A DNA stretch of 30,980 nucleotides from an uncultured Collinsella sp. (GTDB lineage Bacteria > Actinomycetota > Coriobacteriia > Coriobacteriales > Coriobacteriaceae): assembly GCA_902495525.1 (NCBI GenBank), contig CABUXL010000021.1:1-30980 (forward strand), read 5' to 3'. Of this stretch, positions 15,878 to 22,054 are shown piece after piece. Numbering within the stretch: the first letter of the stretch is position 1; the number at the start of each line of letters is the position of its first letter. The notes under the pieces were generated by a model. The model had not been told where the DNA came from. It saw only the letters and a program-made list of their open reading frames with translations, and searched no databases. The position numbers and the translations under genes are program-made.

Positions 15878-17215
15878 TTAGGGAAGTTCGCGCTTGACAA
15901 CCTCGACGATGTCGTCAACAACGCGCTGGGTCAGCTCGTGCGTCTCGGCCTCGGCCATCACGCGGACCAGCGGCTCGGTACCACTCGGGCGCACCAAGAT
16001 GCGGCCGCGACCATTGAGCTCCTTCTCGGCAGCAGCAACGGCGTCCCAAATGGGCTGGCAATCGTCCAGACCAGCCTTGTTGTCGGAATGCACGTTAACG
16101 AGGACCTGCGGGTACTTCTTCATGATGCCGGCAAGATCGGTGAGGGTACGACCGGTGCGCTTGAGCACGGCCAGCAGCTGCAGAGCCGTCACCAGACCGT
16201 CACCGGTGGTGTTGTGCTCCAGGAAGATGATGTGACCGGACTGCTCGCCGCCGATGACGGCGCCATCCGCGAGCATACGCTCCAGAACGTAGCGATCGCC
16301 CACGGCGGTCTGAACCATTTCGAAGCCCTGCTCCTTCATAGCGATGGAGAAGCCCAGGTTGCACATGACGGTCGAGACGATCTCGGAGTTGGCGAGCTTG
16401 CCGCGGGCAGCCAGGTCGGAGCCGCAGATGGCCAGGATGTAGTCACCATCGATCTCGTTGCCCTCGCTGTCCACGAACAGCACGCGATCGGCGTCGCCGT
16501 CGTGGGCCAGGCCGATATCGGCGTGGGTGCGCAGCACGAGCTCGCGCAGAGGCTCGAGGTGCGTAGAGCCGCACTCGACATTGATGTCGGTGCCGCAGTA
16601 ATCGGTGTTGATGGCATGGACCGTGGCACCCAGGCGCTGCAGCGCGGCGGGCGTAGTCTGGCAGGAAGCACCGTGACCGCAGTCGACGGCAACGACCAGG
16701 CCATCGAGCCTCAGGCCATCAAGCGTATCGATGGCGTGGTCGACGTATGCCTTGCGGGCGTCTTTCATCTTGATGATGTGGCCCACGCCGGCACCGGTCG
16801 GCAGCGTGTCGGCAGCCATGGCTTCCTCGGACATGACCCAGGCGCTGATTTCCTCCTCGACCGCGTCGGGAAGCTTCATACCCTTGCGGCTAAAGAACTT
16901 GATGCCGTTGAACTCCGGCGGATTGTGCGAAGCAGAGATGACGATACCGCCGTCGAGCTCGTTCTGGACGGTGAGCAGCGCCACGGCAGGCGTGGGGATG
17001 ACGCCGCAGCAGTGCGGACGGCCGCCCTCGGCCATGATGCCGGCGGTCAGAGCGCTCTCGAGCATGGTACCCGAAAGACGCGTGTCGCGGCCGACGCAGA
17101 TATCCGGGCCAAGGAACTTGGTCGCCGCGCGGCCCAGGCGAAACGCGAGGTCGCACGAGAGGTCGGCATTGGCGACGCCACGGACGCCGTCGGTACCGAA
17201 GATGTTCTGGGGCAT
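15878..17215 (-). CDS. glmM: Phosphoglucosamine mutase
   Basis: It interconverts glucosamine-6-P and glucosamine-1-P on the way to UDP-GlcNAc for peptidoglycan. The length of 445 residues is normal. Seen: FGTDGVRGVAN at the N-terminus, the phosphoserine loop ISASHNPP (active S96), the magnesium site DGDADR (239-244), the sugar loop GGEQSGHI (322-329) and the phosphate-binding RPSGTEP (409-415). GGAG lies 7 bases before the ATG. It follows rpsI after a terminator and precedes the PTS EIIA gene by 71 bases without an obvious terminator, so the last three genes may be partly co-transcribed. Confidence 0.95.
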   Translation of the reverse strand: MPQNIFGTDGVRGVANADLSCDLAFRLGRAATKFLGPDICVGRDTRLSGTMLESALTAGIMAEGGRPHCCGVIPTPAVALLTVQNELDGGIVISASHNPPEFNGIKFFSRKGMKLPDAVEEEISAWVMSEEAMAADTLPTGAGVGHIIKMKDARKAYVDHAIDTLDGLRLDGLVVAVDCGHGASCQTTPAALQRLGATVHAINTDYCGTDINVECGSTHLEPLRELVLRTHADIGLAHDGDADRVLFVDSEGNEIDGDYILAICGSDLAARGKLANSEIVSTVMCNLGFSIAMKEQGFEMVQTAVGDRYVLERMLADGAVIGGEQSGHIIFLEHNTTGDGLVTALQLLAVLKRTGRTLTDLAGIMKKYPQVLVNVHSDNKAGLDDCQPIWDAVAAAEKELNGRGRILVRPSGTEPLVRVMAEAETHELTQRVVDDIVEVVKRELP

Positions 17216-17264
17216 AGGATCGCTCCTTCCCTAGCAGGCGATATGCAACCGCCCACCCTAGTCG

Positions 17265-17308
17265 AAAAAGAAAAGCGGGACCCGCCGAGGAATCGGCAGG
17301 CCCCGCTT
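17265..17308 (-). terminator. Intrinsic terminator of rplM-rpsI
   Basis: On the minus strand a two-part stem (AAGCGGGG.../...CCCGCTT and TGCCGA/TCGGCG) is followed by TTCTTTTTC. It separates ribosomal protein genes from glmM. Confidence 0.8.
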
Positions 17309-17338
17309 GTACATTGTATCTCGTAAGGAGATAAAACC

Positions 17339-17734
<396 letters not shown>

Positions 17735-17736
17735 CT

Positions 17737-18180
17737 TTAAGCCTCCAGCTCAATCTTCGTGGGGTTCTGGGCAGCATGCGGATGCTCGGCACCAGCGTAG
17801 ACCTTAAGCTTGGTCATCTGGGCACGGCCGAGGGTGGTCTTGGGCAGCATACCGCGAACGGCGCGCTCGATGACCTTCTCCGGGTGCTTCTCCATAGCCT
17901 GGCGGAAGCTCTCAGCCTTGAGGCCGCCGTTGTAGCCGCTGTGGCGATAATAGGTCTTCGTGTCGGCCTTGTTACCGGTAAGCTGGACCTTATCGGCGTT
18001 GATGACGACAACGAAGTCGCCGCAGTCGCTGTTGGGCGTGAACTGAGGCTTGTTCTTACCGCGCAGGATCATTGCGATCTGGGTGGCAAGACGGCCCAGG
18101 ACAGCACCATCGGCGTCGACGAGAACCCAGTTGCGCTGGACCTCGCCCTGCTTGGCGTAGTGAGTCGATTTCGAAATCAC
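17737..18180 (-). CDS. rplM: 50S ribosomal protein L13
   Basis: 147 residues with the L13 features WVLVDADGAVLGRLAT, DFVVVINADKVQLTGNK, YYRHSGYNGGLK and RAVRGMLPKTTLGR. Translation begins at a GTG (18178-18180), preceded at the right spacing by GGAGGAG. It is first in the rplM-rpsI operon with its own promoter (18247-18274) and a hairpin at the predicted mRNA 5' end. Confidence 0.97.
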   Translation of the reverse strand: MISKSTHYAKQGEVQRNWVLVDADGAVLGRLATQIAMILRGKNKPQFTPNSDCGDFVVVINADKVQLTGNKADTKTYYRHSGYNGGLKAESFRQAMEKHPEKVIERAVRGMLPKTTLGRAQMTKLKVYAGAEHPHAAQNPTKIELEA

Positions 18181-18208
18181 TTAGACTCCTCCATGTACAG
18201 TACGTGTT

Positions 18209-18240
18209 GTTACAGAGATTCACGGGGCTCTGCAAGTAAC
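18209..18240 (-). promoter_or_regulatory. 5' leader hairpin of rplM-rpsI mRNA
   Basis: On the minus strand GTTAC (18236-18240) pairs with GTAAC (18209-18213), and AGAG with CTCT, leaving a one-sided 4-base bulge. The predicted transcript starts at or next to this hairpin. In E. coli and others L13 represses its own operon through a leader, so this is a candidate L13 site. That is inference. Confidence 0.4.
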
Positions 18241-18246
18241 CCGTCC

Positions 18247-18274
18247 ATATTACCCCGCTCGCCGCCCGAGTCAA
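18247..18274 (-). promoter_or_regulatory. Promoter of rplM-rpsI
   Basis: On the minus strand TTGACT (18269-18274) and TAATAT (18247-18252) are separated by 16 bp. This is close to the housekeeping sigma consensus and sits about 70 bases before the GTG start of rplM. Confidence 0.6.
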
Positions 18275-18337
18275 CAGGTATTTTGGCTCCGACCAGAGTT
18301 TCTGCACATGTCGTCCATGGGTCATGACGTTGCGACG

Positions 18338-19216
18338 CTAGCGCTCGACAAATGCCTCGATATCACTCAGTAGGCGCTTTGCCTCCTGGCGGCCCTGAAT
18401 ATACAGATCGAGGAGCTTTGCCGAATCGTGCTCAACGTGGCCGACCTCGACCGGCTTTTGCGGAGCAACGACCAGCGCGCGGCCCTCGCGCTCATACTTC
18501 CACAGATGCATGCGCTGGATGTTATAGCGATCGTGGCGCGTCTCGATAGCCTCGAGCAGGTAGGGGTAGTCAGCATAGCGAGCGCGTGCGGCTGGCATAA
18601 ACTCGTAGGGCTTTTTCTCGTATGAGCGGTCCTGCGTGACAATGACAACCGCGCGATCGAAGCCCGCTTCCTCCAGCACGTGCTCGATGGGGACCGAATC
18701 GGCTACGCCGCCGTCGACGTATTTGTGCCCGTCTATCTCGACCGGCGGCGTCACCAGCGGCAGCGACGTCGATGCGCGCACGGCGTCGAGGTCAAGTACG
18801 GCGCTTTTGACCGGCAGGTACGCGGCGGTTCCAAAGAGCATGTCCGTCGCGACGGCGTACATCTCGATGGGGCTCGCGTCGAACGTCTCGTTGTCAAAGG
18901 GATCCAAGCGGTCCTGGACATCGTTGAAAATAAAGTCGTAGCCGACGATAGAGCCCGTGGCCGCAAACGACGCGGCGCCCATGAAGCGGTTGTCGTTACA
19001 GAAAGCCAGGTTGATGCGGTTGGCACGGCCGATCTGGTGCGACTTGTAGTTCACGCCGTTGAGGGCGCCGGCCGATACACCGTAGACAGACGGAATCTCG
19101 ACGCCAGCCTCCATGAGAACGTCGAGCACGCCTGCGGTAAATTGCCCGCGGAAGCTGCCGCCCTCCAAGACGAGCGCGACCTTGCCAGCGTTCTTTGCCT
19201 TATCTTCTGCAGTCAT
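18338..19216 (-). CDS. Patatin-like phospholipase (RssA-type)
   Basis: A 292-residue putative acyl hydrolase. It has the oxyanion loop GGSFRG (19-24), the nucleophile elbow GVSAG with S48 and the catalytic-dyad Asp in DGG (D168), so all expected active-site parts are present. There is no signal peptide. Such proteins act on phospholipids or related esters; the substrate here is unknown. AGGAGG lies 5 bases before the ATG. It is upstream of rplM on the same strand but separated by the rplM promoter. 18275-18337 holds nothing recognisable. Confidence 0.88.
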   Translation of the reverse strand: MTAEDKAKNAGKVALVLEGGSFRGQFTAGVLDVLMEAGVEIPSVYGVSAGALNGVNYKSHQIGRANRINLAFCNDNRFMGAASFAATGSIVGYDFIFNDVQDRLDPFDNETFDASPIEMYAVATDMLFGTAAYLPVKSAVLDLDAVRASTSLPLVTPPVEIDGHKYVDGGVADSVPIEHVLEEAGFDRAVVIVTQDRSYEKKPYEFMPAARARYADYPYLLEAIETRHDRYNIQRMHLWKYEREGRALVVAPQKPVEVGHVEHDSAKLLDLYIQGRQEAKRLLSDIEAFVER

Positions 19217-19303
19217 ATTGACCTCCTGCGATTGCGTTTTGGCTTTCTTCTACCCAGTTTTGGGATGGCGAGCGCACGGGTTTTTCGAGGCGGCAGGTGA
19301 AGC

Positions 19304-19626
19304 GGAAAGTGTGTCCCAGTTTGAGGCGAGATTCCGGGATGAACTTTCCGCTTGGACCGCCGCTGGGAAAGCGCGTCCCGTTCTGAGCGCGGATTCCGGG
19401 ATGAACTTTCCGCTAGCCATTCATTTGGAAACTGCATCCCATTCCGAACGAGGATTCCGGGATGCGCTTTCCGCTTGAGCTGCCATTGGGAAAGCATGTC
19501 CCACTCTACGGCGGAATTCCGGGTCGCAGTTTCCGCTTGAGGCATCATCCGGAAACTACATCCCAGTCTGAGCGCGGATTCCGGGACGTGCTTTCCGCCT
19601 GGGCTGCCATCGGGAAAGCGTGTCCC
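19304..19626. repeat. 62-bp tandem repeat array of alternating inverted 14-bp sites
   Basis: Five full units and one partial start at 19304, 19366, 19427, 19489, 19551 and 19613 (period 62, once 61). Each unit has a site of the form GGAAASNNNRTCCC and, about 31 bp on, the same site inverted (19336, 19398, 19459, 19521, 19583). This gives eleven sites in strictly alternating direction. GGATTCC precedes each inverted site. The frames crossing the array have no start signals. It is not a CRISPR: there is no constant repeat with unrelated spacers and no cas gene. Confidence 0.9.
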
Positions 19627-19642
19627 GGTCTGCGTTGCCAAG

Positions 19643-19690
19643 GCGTTTTCTTTACGCCCGCGCCCTGCACTGAGTTCGATTCTCCGCGGT
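19643..19690 (+). repeat. 48-bp direct repeat copy 1 with tmRNA T-arm mimic
   Basis: It is 46 of 48 identical to 19854-19901. Its right half, GAGTTCGATTCTCCGCG (19672-19688), is the tmRNA T-arm/acceptor sequence but on the strand opposite to ssrA. It sits directly after the 62-bp array. Confidence 0.85.
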
Positions 19691-19853
19691 TTGGGGCTTG
19701 CGTTGGTGCGGGGCATGGCCAGCTGAAATTCGATAAACATCGCATCCATATTGGGCTGATAGATTGCGCGGAGAATCCGCGTATTTGCTTCGCAAATCAG
19801 CACCGGCTTCGGCCGCCTGCCGGCGTCCTCGCCCGCGGGCTAAAAACGCTTAC

Positions 19854-19901
19854 GCGTTTTCTTTACGCCCGCGCCCTGCATAGAGTTCGATTCTCCGCGG
19901 T
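19854..19901 (+). repeat. 48-bp direct repeat copy 2 with tmRNA T-arm mimic
   Basis: Second copy, just beyond the ssrA terminator. The T-arm mimic is 19883-19899. It is preceded by a hairpin AAACGC/GCGTTT (19844-19859), which matches the sequence next to the T-arm mimic behind tRNA-Glu (357-377). Between the two copies (19691-19853) lie GC-rich short hairpins and a further tmRNA-like fragment (GCGCGGAGAATC near 19767), but no gene. Confidence 0.85.
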
Positions 19902-19910
19902 ACGGACTAG

Positions 19911-19948
19911 AAATAAAAAGGCAGGTAGATACGAATATCTACCTGCCT
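19911..19948 (-). terminator. Intrinsic terminator of ssrA
   Basis: A perfect 13-bp stem (AGGCAGGTAGATA and complement, loop CGAA; 19919-19948) is followed on the minus strand by TTTTTATTT. It begins 9 bases after the tmRNA 3' end. Confidence 0.9.
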
Positions 19949-19956
19949 GTTACTTA

Positions 19957-20320
19957 TGGTGGAGGCGCGGAGAATCGAACTCCGGTCCACGAAAGCCCCC
20001 TGATTGGCATCTCCAAGCTCAGTCGCTGGTTTAGTCTCGGACGCTTTGCGCGCAGCGACACGCTCGCGGCGTCCTAACCGGTTCGGTCTTAGCCCGCGCC
20101 ATACCGATTACGTGCGCAGGAGCATTCCCCTAACATGACGTCGCGCCGGTGTCGGGGAAATCACCGGGTTGACGCGCCGCTATAAACTAAGCAGCGAGAG
20201 CCATAGGCTCAAAAGAAGAGTTGTTGTCAATTCAATTTGACGGTACCCCTGTTTAACGAGGCGAGGAGACCTCGGCTTGCTTCCTCTCTCAGAGCTATCG
20301 TGTCGAAACCAGTCGCCCCC
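19957..20320 (-). ncRNA. ssrA: Transfer-messenger RNA (tmRNA)
   Basis: It rescues stalled ribosomes and tags the unfinished protein for proteolysis. The 5' end GGGGGCGACTGGTTTCGAC (from 20320 downwards) is the tmRNA start. Its first seven bases pair with CGCCTCC at the 3' end, followed by A and encoded CCA (19957-19959). The T arm is 19966-19982. The tag reading frame ends DNNSSFEPMALAA-stop (stop 20187-20189), with the ALAA end typical for proteases. The resume codon is probably GAC at 20226-20228, because the second codon before it in frame is TGA. The 364-base length is normal. The frames over this region are not proteins. Confidence 0.95.
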
Positions 20321-20383
20321 GAATCTCGGGAAAGTCTGGATGGCATTGGGCACGAGCACCCAACACCCGTCGACTTTTCAAGG

Positions 20384-20411
20384 AACATACGGGGCGAGCC
20401 CCGCTTGTGAA
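20384..20411 (-). promoter_or_regulatory. Possible promoter of ssrA
   Basis: On the minus strand TTCACA (20406-20411) and TATGTT (20384-20389) are 16 bp apart, with a GC dyad in the spacer. This would give a leader of about 57 bases removed by RNase P. The rest of 20321-20515 shows no gene. Confidence 0.3.
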
Positions 20412-20557
20412 GTGTTATCTTACCACGTTCTGAAAGCGGACAGCTGTTCTATGCACGAGCTGTGAAGACCCCAATGTGCACCGCACTTCGCACTTTTGCT
20501 ACCGATCGCGTCACGTATATTTTCGCCAAGCAAAATTGACCCGTCGAAAGGACCGTT

Positions 20558-20992
20558 ATGGATACCAAGCAGCAACTCGTCAATGCCCTCGCAGGCCTGG
20601 GCTCAACCATTACCGAAGCTATGGATGTCATCGAAGGCTTTGTCCCCTGCGGACATCCCGCCCTCACGGTTTCGAACGCACTCGTCGCGCTGGACGCTGA
20701 CGATGATGCAGCTCTCGCCCAGCAGCTTGAGACCGTCGAGGGCTTTATCGACCACGTGAGCGAGAACCGCGGCGTGGCCGCCTACCACGGCATCGAGGTC
20801 GAGCTCGCGGGCCCCAAAGCCGATCTGCTCGCAGCAATCCGCGAGGTAGGCGCCCTTATGCAGACCACAGGCGTCAAGAACACCCAGGTCAACGAGTGGG
20901 TCTACCGCAGCCTGGCAGCACTCGACAGCTCTGACGAAAAGGCAGCCGAGCAGCTCGCAGAAAGTCCCGCCATTAAGGCCGAGCTTTTGTAA
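20558..20992 (+). CDS. Small acidic protein of unknown function
   Basis: 144 residues, acidic, Ala/Leu/Glu-rich and probably all-helical, with no membrane segment or signal peptide. I do not recognise a family. Two halves look loosely alike (MDVIEGFVPCGHPALTVSNALVALD and the later VNEWVYRSLAALDSSDEKAAEQL), perhaps helical repeats. AAGGA lies 6 bases before the ATG. Codon use matches the neighbours, which supports a real gene. A TATATT box at 20516-20521 may be its -10. It stands alone between ssrA and the toxin-antitoxin pair, which are on the other strand. Confidence 0.7.
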   Translation: MDTKQQLVNALAGLGSTITEAMDVIEGFVPCGHPALTVSNALVALDADDDAALAQQLETVEGFIDHVSENRGVAAYHGIEVELAGPKADLLAAIREVGALMQTTGVKNTQVNEWVYRSLAALDSSDEKAAEQLAESPAIKAELL

Positions 20993-21001
20993 ATAGCAGA
21001 C

Positions 21002-21038
21002 GCGGGCCCCTTGGCGCATCGTCGTCCAAGAGGCCCGC
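21002..21038. terminator. Hairpin between convergent genes
   Basis: A 13-bp stem (GCGGGCCCCTTGG with CCAAGAGGCCCGC, one mismatch) and an 11-base loop lie between the convergent unknown gene and PIN gene. There is no T-run on either strand, so terminator function is plausible but not certain. Confidence 0.5.
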
Positions 21039-21050
21039 AAACAGTTCGCG

Positions 21051-21566
21051 TTAACCGATAGCCGCGCCGCCACGTTCGGCCAAAGCAAGAATCGGCATCA
21101 TTTGACGAGGTTTCTTTGCTGCAAGATCGGCATGTTCGAGCAGCTTGCGATCGTTGGTCACCAAGTAATCGACCTGTGCGCGCTTACACGCGGCGAGCAC
21201 CAAGTTGTCCTCGTAATCGCGATGGAGCGCTAAGTATTTGTCGGCCAACCAAAGGTCCGACGCATCTGCGCCCACGGCTGTGGCGTTTTCGGTCATGTTC
21301 CGAACAAACGCCAGCGCCGCATCGCCAATCGCGCGGGCAGATGCCTCGTCGAGCGCTCCCCCGCTGGCAAGAACGCTACGCCTCAGCTCGTGTTGGACAA
21401 CGTACAGCACGTCCTTGGCAATATGCACCGGGAAGAACAGCAATGCCCCCGTCTCTGCTGCCTGCCCAATAAACGCACGCGCGGCAAGCGACTCGGCATG
21501 GTCGACGCAAAACGAATCAACCCATACGTTGGCGTCCACCATTATTTTGAGGGGAGCCCCACTCAC
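21051..21566 (-). CDS. PIN-domain ribonuclease toxin (VapC-like)
   Basis: A 171-residue PIN-domain protein, predicted metal-dependent RNase and toxin of the pair. Acidic residues fitting the PIN site are D11 (KIMVDANVWVD), D120 (DYEDNLVLAACKR) and D139 (YLVTNDRKLL), with E60 a possible fourth. I chose the GTG at 21566, which overlaps the antitoxin stop as GTGA and gives the usual first beta strand. The ATG at 21542 would cut that strand short. It is longer than classic VapC (about 130). Translational coupling to the antitoxin is expected. Confidence 0.85.
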   Translation of the reverse strand: MSGAPLKIMVDANVWVDSFCVDHAESLAARAFIGQAAETGALLFFPVHIAKDVLYVVQHELRRSVLASGGALDEASARAIGDAALAFVRNMTENATAVGADASDLWLADKYLALHRDYEDNLVLAACKRAQVDYLVTNDRKLLEHADLAAKKPRQMMPILALAERGGAAIG

Positions 21567-21916
21567 TGGATCATCCCCTTTTGGCGATAGCGCTCGTCCA
21601 TGGCTTCGGAATAGATTGTGTCCCAACCGCGATCGTCGGATACGGGCGACGTAGCGATGCCCAAATCTGCATAAAGCCGATCTGCCGCTGCCCACGATGC
21701 GGCGAACGGAGTATCGTGCGCGACGGTCTGTTGCCGGCCATCAACGGCAGACAGCACTTCCTCGCACTGCCCGCCACCCTGCGCGACCTTGGCCACCACC
21801 TTTTTGATGAGCTCGGGCAGCGACCCGCCCGAAAGCCGCAGCGCCTCCTCGGCACGGTTCTTGACCTGGCGATCCACGCGAACGTTCACCTGCGCCATGC
21901 CGCTAACAGTACCCAT
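21563..21916 (-). CDS. RelB/DinJ-like ribbon-helix-helix antitoxin
   Basis: A 117-residue protein. Residues 7-46 (MAQVNVRVDRQVKNRAEEAL onwards) have the RelB/DinJ ribbon-helix-helix pattern for DNA binding. The rest is a linker and an acidic/aromatic C-terminal segment (about 90-117) likely to wrap the toxin. GAGG lies 5 bases before the ATG at 21916. M7 is possible but has no ribosome site. It pairs with the downstream PIN gene with a 4-base overlap, and the promoter carries two matching sites that it probably binds. Confidence 0.8.
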   Translation of the reverse strand: MGTVSGMAQVNVRVDRQVKNRAEEALRLSGGSLPELIKKVVAKVAQGGGQCEEVLSAVDGRQQTVAHDTPFAASWAAADRLYADLGIATSPVSDDRGWDTIYSEAMDERYRQKGMIQ

Positions 21917-21947
21917 CTCAACCTCACCTTCGACTTTTGCTATCTAA

Positions 21948-21985
21948 GCTAGCACAACTATATATTTCTGCTAGCACATGGTCAA
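21948..21985 (-). promoter_or_regulatory. Toxin-antitoxin promoter with two operator half-sites
   Basis: On the minus strand TTGACC (21980-21985) and TATAGT (21957-21962) are 17 bp apart, a good promoter. TGTGCTAGC occurs twice as a direct repeat 22 bp apart. One copy is in the spacer (21970-21978) and one covers the start point (21948-21956), both around the palindromic GCTAGC. This is the arrangement expected for antitoxin autorepression. Confidence 0.7.
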
Positions 21986-22035
21986 ACGCAAAAGGCCTGC
22001 ATTCTGGCGGCTGCAACACCGCCCAAATGCAGGCC
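21984..22035 (-). terminator. Intrinsic terminator of the cation ATPase gene
   Basis: On the minus strand the stem GGCCTGCATT/AATGCAGGCC (21994-22003/22026-22035), with an inner GGCGG/CCGCC, is followed by TTTTGCGTTTG. Its end touches the -35 of the toxin-antitoxin promoter. Confidence 0.75.
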
Positions 22036-22054
22036 AAAAACTTAAGTAAAAACG

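Noticed and set aside
18179..18325. Minus-strand frame upstream of rplM
   Set aside because: It covers the rplM promoter and leader and has no family match.
19304..19626. CRISPR array
   Set aside because: The 62-bp units are similar along their whole length, sites alternate in direction, and no cas genes are near.
19213..20034. Proteins encoded across the tandem array and tmRNA
   Set aside because: Frames exist on both strands at once, have no ribosome sites and run into tmRNA. The repeat period of 62 is not a multiple of three, so no repeated protein would result.
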